Position numbers and translations under genes: made by a program. 64,000 nt of DNA from Neolentinus lepideus HHB14362 ss-1 (lineage: Eukaryota > Basidiomycota > Agaricomycetes > Gloeophyllales > Gloeophyllaceae): assembly GCA_001632425.1 (NCBI GenBank), contig KV425551.1, positions 142,892-206,891 of the forward strand, in the 5' to 3' direction. Of this stretch, positions 45,195-56,712 are shown in pieces. The number at the start of each line of letters is the position of its first letter. Position 1 is the stretch's first letter. The notes beneath the pieces are model-generated. The model ran no database searches. It was given only the letters and a program-made list of their open reading frames with translations, and had not been told where the DNA came from.

Positions 45195-45642
45195 ATGTTT
45201 CGTCTAACTCGACCGTTGTTCCAGCAAGTTCTCAAGTCGACCACAGGGCTAACAGGGCTTGCTGTTCACTCCAACCCACTTCCGGAGTTGATAAAGACGT
45301 ATGAAAGTACCCTGTCCTTACTCTCCAAAGTTCCCCAGACGTCTGTCTACCGGCAAGGAGTGGAGGCCCTCACACTACACAAGCTGAAGATCGTGCAAGG
45401 AGTGGACGGGAACGTCGAGGAGGCTGAGAAACAGTTGGACGAGGGACATATCGAGGAGATTCTAGAGGTTGCGAAAGGCGAGGAGAGTCTCGTCACGAAA
45501 ATGCTAGAATGGAAACCGTAAGTTACGTCCGGCTGAGTTCAATACAATTCGCTTACTTTATGTTAGATGGGAACCCCTCGAGGAGAAACCTGAGTCCGGA
45601 CAGTGGCAATACTTCGACAAAGGTTCATCACCAGATTCATAA
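45195..45642 (+). CDS. Complex I subunit NDUFA5 (NUFM-type)
   Basis: Accessory subunit of the peripheral arm of respiratory complex I. Exons 45195-45517 and 45567-45642 sum to 132 residues in frame. Start MFRLTRPLFQQVLKSTTGLT, then GLAVHSNPLPELIKTYESTL, TSVYRQGVEALTLHKLKIVQ and a helical bundle (EEAEKQLDEGHIEEILEVAK) before WKPWEPLEEKPESGQWQYFD. These blocks are the ETC_C1_NDUFA5 signature. The N-terminus is basic, as expected for import. It shares a 110-bp divergent promoter with bL32m. Confidence 0.94.
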
Positions 45643-45977
45643 CGTGCGTGCATAGGGCTACCCGTAGTAACTATGATTGATCTTGCGTACGTGTAGCCCT
45701 CACGTATACAACCCCAATCGCAGAGATGATACAAGCAATGTTTATTGATCTATCCTGCCGTCGTAACAATCCCGGTCCGCCAGCGAAAGGAGAAATCATC
45801 ATTCGTCCTATATCCTTCTATAGATGCGTCGGCGAGAAACAGCTTATGACCGCCGCTGCACCGCATGAACTCCTTTAGTGCTGTATTATCTTCACTAGAG
45901 TAATCTGACGCCGAATACATCATGTTCGAACATTACGCAGTTAGGATCAAGGTGCAGAAAGGAAAAAAAAAGAGAGA
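45643..45977. other. Intergenic region downstream of NDUFA5
   Basis: Contains the NDUFA5 3' UTR and, next to the tRNA, a run of nine A (plus strand) that serves as the Pol III terminator of the minus-strand tRNA. Nothing else recognised. Confidence 0.5.
45963..45971 (-). terminator. Pol III terminator of the tRNA-Ser gene
   Basis: A run of nine T on the minus strand a few bases past the tRNA 3' end. Confidence 0.8.
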
Positions 45978-46070
45978 CGCTGACAGCAGGATTTGAACCT
46001 ACGCGGGCGATGCCCAAGTGATAGAATTGACAATTCAAATCACTCGCCTTAACGACTCGGCCATATCAGC
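45978..46070 (-). tRNA. tRNA-Ser(UGA) with an 11-nt intron
   Basis: Read on the minus strand: the acceptor arms GCTGATA and TGTCAGC pair over seven positions, followed by discriminator G. The D arm is GCC...GGC with AGTCGTTAA. The anticodon stem AGTGA/TCACT encloses 18 bases instead of 7; TTTGAA at its start gives anticodon TGA with U33 and A37, leaving an 11-nt intron after position 37. A long variable arm (GGGC-ATC-GCCC) is typical of tRNA-Ser. The T arm is GTAGG-TTCAAAT-CCTGC. A T9 run follows about 7 nt downstream. CCA is not encoded. Confidence 0.9.
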
Positions 46071-46193
46071 ACAACGTCATGATCTTCTATCCAAATATAT
46101 ATACTCAAACAGGCGTTCAAACTTGGAATGGAGGATCAACTCATTTTGCCTCTAAAGCTCCTCAGTACCGAACTCAAACACTGTTATCTGGCC

Positions 46194-46813
46194 ATGGATT
46201 CACTAATACCATTCACAACGTCGGGATCTCTCGTGGATTGCGTGGACAGTACGTCTGCCAACGTCAACTGCACCACCACTCAACAATCCTGAGCCTACCA
46301 TGATCCCGCCGACCTGTTCATGTTCGGTTTGGTTAGGAAAGATGATGGTGGTGCTGAGAGATGGTCGAAAGTTGATCGGTGTATTGCGATCATATGATCA
46401 GTTCGGTCAGCATGATGTTCTTCATGTAGTTGCAGCAATCCCTCACGCCATGCTGAACCGCTCATAGCCAACCTGGTGCTGGAAGACACCGTCGAACGCA
46501 TATACCACACGGACGTATATGCTGAGAGATGGCAAGGTCTGTATCTCATTCGAGGAGAAAATGTCGTACTACTCGGCGAAATAGTACGTTTTCCATATGT
46601 CGCATTTGACATAGTGACCAAACTCCCTCGTCCCAAACGTAGGATCTTGATCAAGAAGACGACATACCCTTGCGTCAGGTTGAATGGAATGTGCTCGAAC
46701 CATATCACAAGCAGGACATTGCTACAAAGAAGAAAAAAGACGAGTATAAAGCTGGTGTCCTATATGAGCAGAAGGGCTTCTGTAAAGAGGGCGGTGAAGG
46801 CGATGGATACTAA
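46194..46813 (+). CDS. LSM1: LSm1, Sm-like subunit of the cytoplasmic Lsm1-7 complex
   Basis: LSm1 gives the Lsm1-7/Pat1 complex its cytoplasmic identity; the complex binds oligoadenylated mRNA 3' ends and promotes decapping. Four exons (46194-46248, 46337-46405, 46468-46583, 46643-46813) close to 136 residues. The sequence starts [20 protein letters not shown], then the Sm1 motif [20 protein letters not shown] and [15 protein letters not shown], the LSm1-specific [20 protein letters not shown] and the Sm2 motif continuing [10 protein letters not shown]. The C-terminal tail ([18 protein letters not shown]) is the extended helix known to fold back over the ring pore. Only short fragments are visible without splicing. 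Confidence 0.95.
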
Positions 46814-47027
46814 CGATCCCTCATGCTCGTTTACCCATTTTGACATTGACTTGGAGACATTCATGGCAGATTCATTACGCCTCGACTCCATATATGCTAT
46901 TATAGGATAGGGAATGTCTATTAGGACGCCCTAAATACGAAATATCGCTGTATCAGACATAAGCGTGAATTCCACAGCAACAGGGCTTGCGAAGGTAAAA
47001 TATGCTCGGATATAATAATACATGGAT

Positions 47028-50000
47028 CTAAATGGCTTCTGCTTTCCTTTTCTTACCCTTCTTGCTGAGGTCTCCATTTGATTTCATGATTGCGCTGACA
47101 TGTCCGTTGGCCGCAGGCTTGGTGCTTGACTTCAACGACAGAGTCGACGCCAGCTTTCCTCCTTTGGGTTCTAGTATATCCTCGATACGCTTGCGTAGCT
47201 CACGCTCCTGAGAGGTCAACTTCGCGATTGTAGCTTCCTTCGTCTCTTTGTCAAAATCAGCTTCGGCGATCCGCAACTTCTGCCAGCTTCATAGGTAACT
47301 CAGAGCGTCAGTATACGTTTTGTATCCTGATAATAAGCATACTCACCCTGCGTGCCGATCGCATTTCTTCTTGCCTTTGCACCACCACTCCCCATGTTCG
47401 GCTACTGGCCCATCGATCTGCATACCACTCTCGGACTCGTGACCTGCATCCTCTAGTGTCTCCTCGTAGCTTTCCAAAACGCCTGCGCCGAACTCCGCCC
47501 ACTCACCGTCATCAAAGCAGAGGCGTTGATCCCACCCGCATTCATCCACTCTGTCTGCCCTATCGGACGCGAGTTCAACCAGTTTCTGACGCCAGATGAC
47601 CACTTCCATCTCTTTCTTGAGCTGCTCTCGGGCTTTCATGACTTTGTCAAGTTGCCTCCGAAGACGTTCTACTTCGCGATCGTTCTTGACGTTCGAGTCA
47701 GCGGCCTCGATGAAAGCAGCGGGGTCAGTTTTCCACTGGTCTGCAGCATCGACACGTATGACAACTCCTTCTCGCCTCTCGGCAGACTTGACATTGTTCC
47801 ATAATTGTCTCGTACTGCCCCCTCCGGCTGCCCAGGCATCGATACGACGGCGCATATGTTTGACGCCGCACTCATCAGAGCAGTATTTGGATAGAACACC
47901 GCGAGCAGACTTATGGCACGCACTGGTCGAGGACGGATTGGGATGCTGCAATCCAGCGAAGCAACGTCGTTTGTAAGTCGTATGAAGGGTTAGATGGGGA
48001 TTGCCTGGGACAAGACCGTGAGTCAAATAATGAATGATCCGCGGGACGAAACACGTACTCTTTACACATGGTGGGCATATGAAGGTGTCCACTAGGTCGA
48101 CCTCCAGGTCTGGCATATTAACACATTGCGTATGGTACCATTCATCGCAACTAGCGGCAGAATCAGCGTGCAAATCCAAATTCGAATATAACCTCAGATG
48201 CATTTACCGATCACACGCAATCATGACCCTATCTTCGTCATACTTCGTCTTACAGATGCAGTAGAGCTTGTCATCATTGACCTTAGCTGCATGCTCATCA
48301 TCATCGCCTGGCAGCTCCTCATCCTCCCTCCCAGCCACTTCTGCTTCAGGTACGACAGATCCTGGACGACCAGGAAGAACAGAAGTCGATCTCGATCGCG
48401 CCGCGGATCCAGACTTCGCTCTGCTCTTTGCCCCAGCAGCAGACGAGGCAGCTTTCTTGCTGCGAGAAAGGGTAGATGCCGCCTCCTCGTCTTGAAGGGC
48501 TTTCACGCGAGACTTGGTGTTGGTACCGGAGGCTTTCTTCTTCGGTTTCGGAGGTGGCTTCGACTTGGAAGCGGCAGTAGCGGCCTGAGAACACGTAAAT
48601 CAATACCTCCAATTCAGCGACGCGAGAAGCGCTCAGATGAGAACACACCTTCTTCTTTGTCGGTGAAGGCGCGCTGGCGACGTTTGCAACTGTGGCCTTC
48701 GGGCCTTCATCTTTCTTGTTAGGTGACTTCGCTGCAGGGGCCGTATCCTTGCTGCTACTCGAAGTACCCACAGTCGACGGAGGTGGCATCAAGTCGCGTT
48801 CATGTACAGAGGCGGATGGAAGGGTACGTGATGCACTTCGTTTGTGGGTCGACGGGAACGCAGGTGGATGCTCGTGAATCATATGCAGGGTAGGTGATGG
48901 GACATTTTTACGACGGTATACCTCCGGCGAACTGCGACTAGAAAGAGGTCTCTTATCCTTGTGACCGTCGACCAAGCTCAGAAGCTCGTCTTCAACGTCC
49001 AAATAACTCGTCGAAGGGCCTGCCGAAGGTTCGTCGACAAGCCCAAGAAGGTCTCTATCGACATCGAGATCTGGTGGCACGGAGACCTCCCGCTTAATGG
49101 GTTCAGCATAGTCCAGTGCTTCCTCTAGGACTCGAGTAGGGGTAGATGGACTCGATTTCTTGGAGAGTAGTTTTGGCGGGGCAGGGGTGACTGCCGCAGA
49201 CAACTCAGCGGGTGTTGAAAGGAACTGGGTTGGTGCTAACCAGCTCTCAGACATTCTACCCTCACGCGCCGATGCCGGGGAAATACGAGGAGAGGGGAAT
49301 GGTGAGACTGACGATCGCGATGATGCACCATATTGTTCCATCAACCACTCGTGCGCATCCTGCTCGCCTTCCGGAACCGGGGTGGGCGGCCTAGAAGGAT
49401 TTTCAACAGGTTTTGGCTGGGGCTCCATCTTCACAGGTTCGTCGTTTATGGGTGATGGTCGCGCTGACGGCGGTCTCTCCACAGCTACAGAATGTTCCTT
49501 TGGCTCTTCAAGCAAAGGACTCATCGTCTCGATATGCAACTGGTGGTCATGAGAGACACAAGGCGGCGGGGAACCCGAGCTTCGACGTCTCTTCCGGGGA
49601 GGCTCCACATCCAGATTGCGCACCGACTCTGGAATCACTGGGGACTGCAGGCGATATGTCTGCGGATACTGGGGCTGGGCAGACTCTTGGTAGGCCACAC
49701 GATCGTGCAAGGCGGAGCGGTCTGCCACAGGGCTCAGGCTAGTCCTTATCGCACTGACTGCTCCGGATTCGGAACCTGCACTCAACCTCCGTCGCTCTTC
49801 CGTAGCCGCCTGCACCAGAACATCCAACCCAGACAGCGGGGATTCCATATGAGCTCTTGAAAACGAAGGTGACATTGCCGGCGCATACGAAGATGCAGAT
49901 TTGACCTGGGACTGCTGAGTCGCGTGAGTCTGCGCGTAAGGGTATGAACTTGACTGTGCTGAGTCAGATGTGAACGGGCCGCTTGAGGTCTGATACGTCT

Positions 50001-50811
50001 GAATGGATAATGGAACCCGGGCCATTTGTGTTTGGCCGTAATAGTAGTGAGGTGGCGAAGTCGTCTCAGCCGTTGGCGCGTGCGTAGGGGACATGCTCGG
50101 ACGTGATTGCAGGGAAGTGTAGGGGATCACAGGAGAACGAAGCGGGGATAATCTCAACTGCTCGGGCGACTGTGAATATCGATATGAGGTCACAGGTGAA
50201 CGAGAAGTTGACGGCGCCGCAGACGAAGAGGAGCCGGGACGAGAATGGGCTGGATATGACGAAGTAGGGAAATTCGCCGGAGGTGCAGGGTAAGAGTATT
50301 GGTGGAGACTGTGGGATGAATAATGGTGGACTTCTTCCCGAATGTAAGGTGTAGACTCGAAAGGGCGAACAGCTGAGTGAGTAGAACGCGACAACCTCGA
50401 CGCCTCCCACTCTCCATCTGTGCGGTCCGAACTATAACTTTGGGGGACAGATCTCCGTTCTAGTACAGGTGAAACGATTACAGGGGTGTCCGCCATTGGC
50501 GGTGAGGCAGGACCACCAAGGTGTCGAAGGCTGGCCGTCTGAGTACGCGATGAGCCTGCAAAGTGGCTGGAGGCGAGATCGCAGGGGTGATTGGAATAGG
50601 CAAGAGCATTTCCAGTGTGCTCCAGTGCATCTTGGCCGCCTCTGAAGTACTGAGGATAATCAGGGCGAACCTGTTGAGCATAGGCAGGACTGTCTGAGCC
50701 CGAGCCTGGTGCCGGCGGAACTGGGTGGGAAGGAGAGCTGGATGTCGGCGGCTGTGTGGCGGAAGAGCCGTCGTCGCAGAGGAAAGATATTGCAAGCCTA
50801 CGGGAGGCCAT
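47028..50811 (-). CDS. SPP1: Spp1/CXXC1-like PHD-finger COMPASS subunit with long disordered N-terminus
   Basis: PHD-finger protein related to yeast Spp1 and animal CFP1, subunits of the Set1/COMPASS H3K4 methyltransferase. The first exon (50811 to ~48.65 kb) encodes ~720 residues of Ser/Pro/Tyr-rich low-complexity sequence starting MASRRLAISFLCDDGSSATQ. After introns come a basic linker and the PHD finger: LYCICKTKYDEDRVMIACDR joined to CDEWYHTQCVNM and TFICPPC, complete C4HC3. Next is the Spp1-type region with a second Cys cluster, YKRRCFAG and YCSDECGVKHMRRRI, a coiled coil (VERLRRQLDKVMKAREQLKK), CGWDQRLCF, and WCKGKKKCDRHAGWQKLRIA near the end. The C-terminus is basic. Yeast Spp1 is far shorter (about 350 residues). 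The exon-1/exon-2 join keeps the frame (KK|AATAASKSK), so I treat it as one gene. Confidence 0.87.
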
Positions 50812-51901
50812 GGCTGCTCTTCGTTGACTCTAGTAGCAACGGCGAATGGAGTGGGCGTCTGCTGACAGCAGTAGGCGATGCGAGATGCGTGCCTCGACGG
50901 GCAAGGGGAAAGGGGCGATTAAGTTGTCAACTCCGCTCCCTTCTCGTCTTGACCTTTCTCAGCGTTCCACACTATTGCATATCACACATGACTTCTGGCT
51001 TTCTTTGCATACGGCGACGTTGGTATATTTAAGACCAAGGAACCAGGTCTGTGTAATGCACGGTCATCTTCGACTCGACGCCGTTGCTTGCCAGAAGCCT
51101 CGCCTGGACCTTCAATGTCTCTGGCGAGCCCAAGAACAATGTGAGATTGTCTTCAATGCGATGGCACTATACTGTGTCTCAGGAGACCCTGCTCCACACA
51201 AGAGTCGCGCAGGGTTGGCGATGACTATGCATTACATATTGCCAGTCCATAGTAGGTCGTCGGGCAGGCCTACATGGTTACTGATAGAGGGGCTGCGTAG
51301 ACGGAGTATGAAGCACGATGTAACATAGACTGAAGTCGAACGATATACATATATACAGTGAGCGGACAGAATAATGTACAACGAGACATTGCGACGCAAC
51401 CCATACGGTGACCACGAAGGATCGACCGCTAAGGCAAGAGCCTCAGCACACAGCACCAGCGCGCCGCACCCAAGTCCCATCGTTTGGATCAAAACCCTCT
51501 TGTTCTCCAGCCCAGTATGACGGTCTCAAGGTCCTCGACACACTCCAGTCCTGCAGGAGGCGGGCGTGTCCTCGTTGAGATGCTTTTGAAGGGCTGATAG
51601 ACAACATCAGTCAGAAAAATATACACAAAAAATCAATCGCTACACACCAGTGAAATAAGCGTTAGCAACGTGAACAGACTGCGTTGCCGAAGCCTTATGC
51701 CTGCCAAGAACTGTACAGTGTGGCTGAGGGACCCGGGAACCGCTCTACGGGGGCCAGGACTACGCTGCCCTCTGGTTTTCATCCGCAAAAGACAACGTTA
51801 ACGGTCTCAAAGCCCTCGGTGTCGACGTCGTCCACATAACATACTTTACGGTTGTTCAGCCTACCTCCCAGGATTGACAGACGCTAAAGGGCCCCGTCAA
51901 C
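50812..51901. other. 1.1-kb intergenic region with a possible gene remnant
   Basis: Divergent spacer between the Spp1-like gene (minus) and the Stm1-like gene (plus). A plus-strand frame at 50846-51328 has no family features. Around 51.70-51.85 kb a plus-strand frame reads YGGQDYAALWFSS and LKALGVDVVHITYF, which looks protein-like but is flanked by stops and has no splice context; it may be a relic. The remainder is plausible promoter. Confidence 0.4.
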
Positions 51902-53331
51902 ATGTCGGTGGCCAGCAGAAACCCCTTTGCCCTTCTTGACGGTCAGTATGCCCCCTCCTTTGACGCGTGCATAGTCCCCTAATCGAAACATTTCAAACTC
52001 TGCATTCTTCTTGCGGACATGAATCTCTATCCCAATCCTGTGGCTCGTCTTCCACATTCGAATCTTAATCGCTCACTCAGAGGAGTCCTCTCGCCCAGGC
52101 ACCCCAGCTGCTGCCTCAGCTAAGCCCAAGGAAGAGGCTCCAGCGGCTCCTGCACCCGCTAACACTCAGAAGCCAAGGGGTGGCCCTGCGTCCCGGGGAG
52201 GCCGGTACTATCAGAGGGGAAGAGGTGGCAAATCCAATGGCCGTGATGAGAATGTAGCACCTGAGGATGATGCTACCTCACCTGCTGAGGGCAATGGTCA
52301 GAGAAGATGTCAGTCGCTTCCCATGGTGCTTCTGGCGCATATCTGACGTTTATGCTCATTGCATTGCTCTTTTGGGTCTCATTCGAACAGTCGATGGCGA
52401 AGGTCGCGGTCGTGGCAGGGGTCGTGGTCGTGGCGGCCGCGGTGGTCGTGGTCGTCCCTTCGATAGGCATAGCGCCACTGGCAAGACGTGAGTTACTCTC
52501 TCAAGTCTTGTTGACCAGCATCATGCCGAACGCACGTATGGTAGTGACTCCGACAAGAAGGTCCACCAGGGCTGGGGCGGCGATGAGGGCAACACCGAGC
52601 TGCGAGCCGAGGTCGAAGGAAACTCTGATGCAGTCGCTGACACGAACGACTTGGCTAGCCCCGCGCCTAATAACGATTGGGCTGGCACTACCTCAAACAA
52701 CGACTGGGCTGGCACCACCTCAAACAATGACTGGGCTGGTGGTGACAACTCTGCTGACGCCTGGAATGCGCCCGCTGACAGCGGCGATGCTGCCCCCACT
52801 GCTACTGAGGAGAAGACTAGCGATCGTCCAGCTCGGAGGGAGAGGGAGCCCAGGGAGCCCGAGGAGGAGGACAACACTCTTACCTACGATCAGTATCTCG
52901 CTAAGAAGAAGGAAGAGGCCGCCGAGCTAGTTCCCAAGCTGGAGACTCGCAAGGCTAACGAGGGTGACGATTCGATCTGGAAGGATGCTGTACCTCTGAA
53001 GAAGGACGAGGGCGCCGAGTCCTATTTCGCGGGCAAGGTAATGTGTTTGTCTCGCAGCTTGGCTTGCCGATGATTATTGATAATCTCCCAGACTAAGACC
53101 TCAGCTCCGAAGACCAAGGCGAAGAAGGATGAGAAAGTATATCTTGAGATCGATGCCCGTTTCGAGCGTCCCTCTAGGGGTGGCCGTGGGGGCCGCGGTG
53201 GAGACAGGGGAGACAGAGGAGACAGAGGCCGTGGTGGTCGTGGCCGAGGCAGCGGCAGGGGCCGTGCCAGCGGACCCTCTACTCCGGTTGTCAATGTCGA
53301 CGACGAGACCGCTTTCCCTGCTTTGGCATGA
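51902..53331 (+). CDS. Stm1/HABP4-family RGG-rich ribosome-associated protein
   Basis: Member of the Stm1/SERBP1 (HABP4_PAI-RBP1) family; Stm1 and SERBP1 clamp idle ribosomes and bind RNA. Start MSVASRNPFALLDEESSRPG is typical. The exons then give an Ala/Pro/Gly-rich region with RGG boxes (ASRGGRYYQRGRGGKSNGR) and, after two introns, a denser RG run ending RPFDRHSATGKT and DSDKKVHQGWGGDEGNTELR, the family core. A short tandem repeat NNDWAGTTS occurs three times (about 52669-52740). The C-terminal half has EEDNTLTYDQYLAKKKEEAA and KVYLEIDARFERPSRGGRGG with further RGG repeats, ending ETAFPALA. Five exons. The glycine-rich codons are repetitive at DNA level (GGTCGTGG-type), so the region may vary in length between strains. 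Confidence 0.9.
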
Positions 53332-53831
53332 GCGGTGATCCATACGCGACACCTGCTCTCCGCAAGGTGCGCGACTCAAAATCCGAATGAAGAACTATCC
53401 GACGCACCTGAACATAATATGATGCTTGTTTTCGCTTCTCGCTCTTTGTCGTCTTTCTCGTTTACCTCCTGTGTTTGCTCGTGTTCTTGCCTACGTACTC
53501 ATCTCATGCACTAACGTCATCTGTCCCAAGATCAATGATATGAAGATATGTTACATTCCTCTGGGCATGAAAAGTAATACTTGTAGCATAATGGGTGAAT
53601 TCTGTGTGAGGCCTGGTTCCTCTTGTGTTTGTATCCAAGCTGTTCGTGTGATGCGTGATCCAACAAGATGCGTTGGTGGTCGACTTGAAAATTGACTTCA
53701 CCTGTGCTATAGCTTTACTAGTGTGGCGCTCTAATCGATTGCACGCGAAGCTGACAGTACCTGTGGGCGTATGTTATAACCATGGGCTTTGTCGTCTCTT
53801 TATATCTCTGCAAATAGCGCATCTATACAGT
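53332..53831. other. Intergenic region between Stm1-like and histidine phosphatase genes
   Basis: About 500 bases: 3' UTR of the Stm1-like gene and promoter of the next plus-strand gene. T-rich stretches at 53420-53480; no gene. Confidence 0.5.
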
Positions 53832-54983
53832 ATGATTGAGACTATATACATTGCAAGACATGGTAAGTGCTGTGATGAGGGTTACAGTTCGTTGGTTTAG
53901 GTGACCACTATATCCATAGGCTTCAGATTGAACTGGGTCACCAACAATTGGCCAGTACTCTCAGAGAATATCTGGATAATTGCACCCTTACACATCATCT
54001 TGTCTCAGGAAGAGTGAGACTGGCCTCCCACGAGACCCACCTCTAGCTGTCTATGGCGAGGTGTGTCCACCATGTCCCGTAGTGGATACACAGTCAGCTT
54101 ACTATAATCTAGACGCAAGCAAAGGAATTAGGCGAATACTTTGCGTCTTTACCCGAACACCAAAGGCCTACCGCAATATTCTCGTCTCCCTATTGTACCA
54201 CTGCTCCAGCTTTGGAGAGTACAGTTTGCTAATCATACGCTAGATCGATGCCTGCAGACCGCCAAACCGGTCTCTCAAGCGCTTAATGTTCCAATTTATG
54301 TCGAACACGGTATGCGTTCACGCATATCCATTGATCGAGAAGACCTGAACGTATGTACGGTCTGAAAAGGGTTATCCGAGTGGTATTCCCCAGTGGAAGC
54401 GGGGACAGGACTGCATCCCAGGCCTGCCTCTGCGACCGAGCTGAAGAAGCACTTCCCCGAAATCGACGACTCGTGGTCCTCGATCTGGTATCCTTCTAGA
54501 AAGGGTGAAGACGTAGACGAAGTGCACGACCGCGTCGCTGGACTCCTTAAGCTCCTTGTGCCCGAAGTGGAGCGCAGATTCTCAGACAGACATCATCGGA
54601 TTCTACTTGTCAGCCATGCCGCCACCGTCATAGCACTCGCAAGAGAGCTTCTCGGAAACAGGACTCTCCCTCTGAGGATCGGGTGCTGCTCTTTGACGGA
54701 GCTCGACAGGAAGTCTGAGGCGAATGTCGTGCTGGGTGGATGGGAGGCGAAACGGCTCGGTAGCGGGTCTCATCTGAAAGAAGGTGCATCCAGAGATTGG
54801 GGCTTCGAGGACATCGAAATCGCAGACGGAAAGGTCGGTGCCTATGCGTGAGACTCCCTTGTTTTGTATTGACGAATTGCTCAGGTCGTGGAGGACAAGG
54901 GAGTGCCCGGCACCGAGGACGAAGTAGACGAACCCGTGGGCTCCCAGTTGGGCGAATCGACTCAGACTGCATCAAGGATGTAG
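53832..54983 (+). CDS. Histidine phosphatase superfamily protein, related to Tfc7 (TFIIIC tau55)
   Basis: Phosphoglycerate-mutase-like protein. The first exon gives MIETIYIARHG, the RHG catalytic motif with the phosphorylated His. Spliced exons continue FRLNWVTNNWP, SETGLPRDPPLAVYGETQAK, ELGEYFASLPEHQRPTAIFS and SPYYRCLQTAKPVSQALNVP with its second catalytic Arg. EHGLSEWYSPVEAGTGLHPR follows, then LLVSHAATVIALAREL with the second catalytic His. The SSIWYPSRKGEDVDEVHDRV block matches fungal proteins related to yeast Tfc7, the tau55 subunit of RNA Pol III factor TFIIIC. Whether this one acts in transcription or as a free phosphatase cannot be told. Two introns appear to end in AAG (GAAAAG, GGAAG). 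The last intron swaps a GAYA end for an acidic tail ending TQTASRM. Confidence 0.85.
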
Positions 54984-55056
54984 GACAATACAAGACAATT
55001 TTATTACTTTACAACGGCACTGTGCGATAGAATACACATACACCTTGCTACAGTTT

Positions 55057-56363
55057 CTAGAATACAATGTACGCACTTGAGTAGCTAACGCTGGAGTCAC
55101 GAATCGATAAACATTTACTACTCTGCGCATATCTCACCCATTTGATTATCGGCTGACGTCCTTCCTGCTCTAAGGCGGACAGCGACCCAAGCAAAACGCC
55201 TATCGGATGACGGCCGCATATAGTGTTCTTGGTTCTCGCAAGGTATGCGGCGAATGCATCGTGAGCATGGCTGGCTGTATTCGGTGGTACAGTCAGCAGG
55301 TCCATAGCTTCGTGGTCTAACGCTGATATTGAAGCATGGATAGGATACTGGGACAATGTTGGAGGCATGGGCCCATTTCGAGACAACCGAACAGCAGGTG
55401 TCTCGCTTGGAAGGGGCTCAGGATAGTAGAAGGTGTATTGAAAGCGAGTCCCCCTACGTGACTGGTAGGTTAGGCAATGAATACAGGCGCAATATGCGAC
55501 TGACCAGTGACAGAAATCACTAGAAACAACGCAGAAGGTATCCTCTCTAGCCAAGTACGGAGCAAGGATATGTCCGAACAACACCTCTTTGTCTTTGTTA
55601 ATGGCCCCGACAAGAATGGGGACAATCTTGATATCCATCCTGAAGGCTCCTGAGTATATTATGTCTGCTAGAATGTGGTAAGGCGACGGACCCCTCGAAG
55701 ACCTTCCGAACATAAGGAATATGCATTTCGATGCTATGTTCGTCCTCATCGATCTCCCTGTTCATATCAGAAAAGTGCCCCGCGGCTTTCAATTCCTGTA
55801 TGGCTGCACGCTCAAAGTGACTTCAGCCTGATGCAGACGAATGAAATAACGTACTAGCCACGTCCAGGGGCAGGTTCCCGATGGGAGTTTCGTACTCCTT
55901 GCATAGGGACAAGGCACAACCGTCAAGATAGACGTGGTGAGATGGGCCCAGGATGAAGACACGTTTTCTATCGAGAAGTTAGATATCGCCCCCTTGGATG
56001 AGACGAACCGGTGCATACATTCCAGCGACATCGATGCTCTTGTAGGCCCATGCTGCTGTAGGCCCAGAATACGAATAGCCAGCATGCCTAACGATTTAAG
56101 TTAGTCATAAGCAATGAGGAAGTGAAGAGCCCTACGGTGCTATGATCGCCTTGCAACCTTTGATGGGAGGAGTGTAGTCCTCATCTTCGGTAGGCTTCAC
56201 GTCTTCGAGCCAATCGGTTAACTCTCCGTTCAGCTCGTTTCCTGATTTCGAAGGAGGAATTCACAACTGCGTCGACCACGCTGTGCCAAGGGAACTATAT
56301 ACCATCTCGCGTATACCACGAGCCAGCATGAGTTGCTCGCCTACGTTCCGTAAGACAACACAT
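55057..56363 (-). CDS. MEMO1 family protein
   Basis: Homologue of human MEMO1 and yeast Mho1, a non-haem-dioxygenase-like fold with conserved metal-binding residues. The start [20 protein letters not shown] at 56363 contains the family opening [10 protein letters not shown]. Later exons give [38 protein letters not shown] (the [10 protein letters not shown] hallmark), [40 protein letters not shown] and [15 protein letters not shown], whose His and Cys line the metal site. The C-terminal exon holds GRHPIGVLL and [20 protein letters not shown]. About seven exons. It converges with the Tfc7-like gene (73 bp between stops). Confidence 0.92.
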
Positions 56364-56712
56364 AATTAGTGATATGAGTAATATCTTGCCTGATGGACAT
56401 GTTGAACGGGAAATGGCGTCGCAACCTCAGGAAATGCACGGTGAAGGGAGAGTTCAATATCAAAGAGATGGTCTAATCTGATCGGTCCACATACAGTATC
56501 GATAATGGCGACCGACCTCGATCAAGCTCTTTCAAATCCAGACATCGCGTCGCACGGGACGGATACAATATGTCACAACATCTTATGACCACTGCATCGG
56601 TCAGATGCGTTGCATGGGATGTTAGGCCTGCAGCATAGTTGCATGTCGATTATCACCGGCATAGGGAAAGGAAATGATACATGGAAAGCAAGGGAAACAC
56701 GACGGTATTACT
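56364..56712. other. Intergenic region between MEMO1-like and eL32 genes
   Basis: About 350 bases, both flanking genes on the minus strand. MEMO1-like promoter and eL32 3' UTR. Nothing else recognised. Confidence 0.5.

Noticed and set aside
50846..51328. 160-codon plus-strand frame upstream of the Stm1-like gene
   Set aside because: No domain, biased composition, no splice partners; probably chance in the promoter region.
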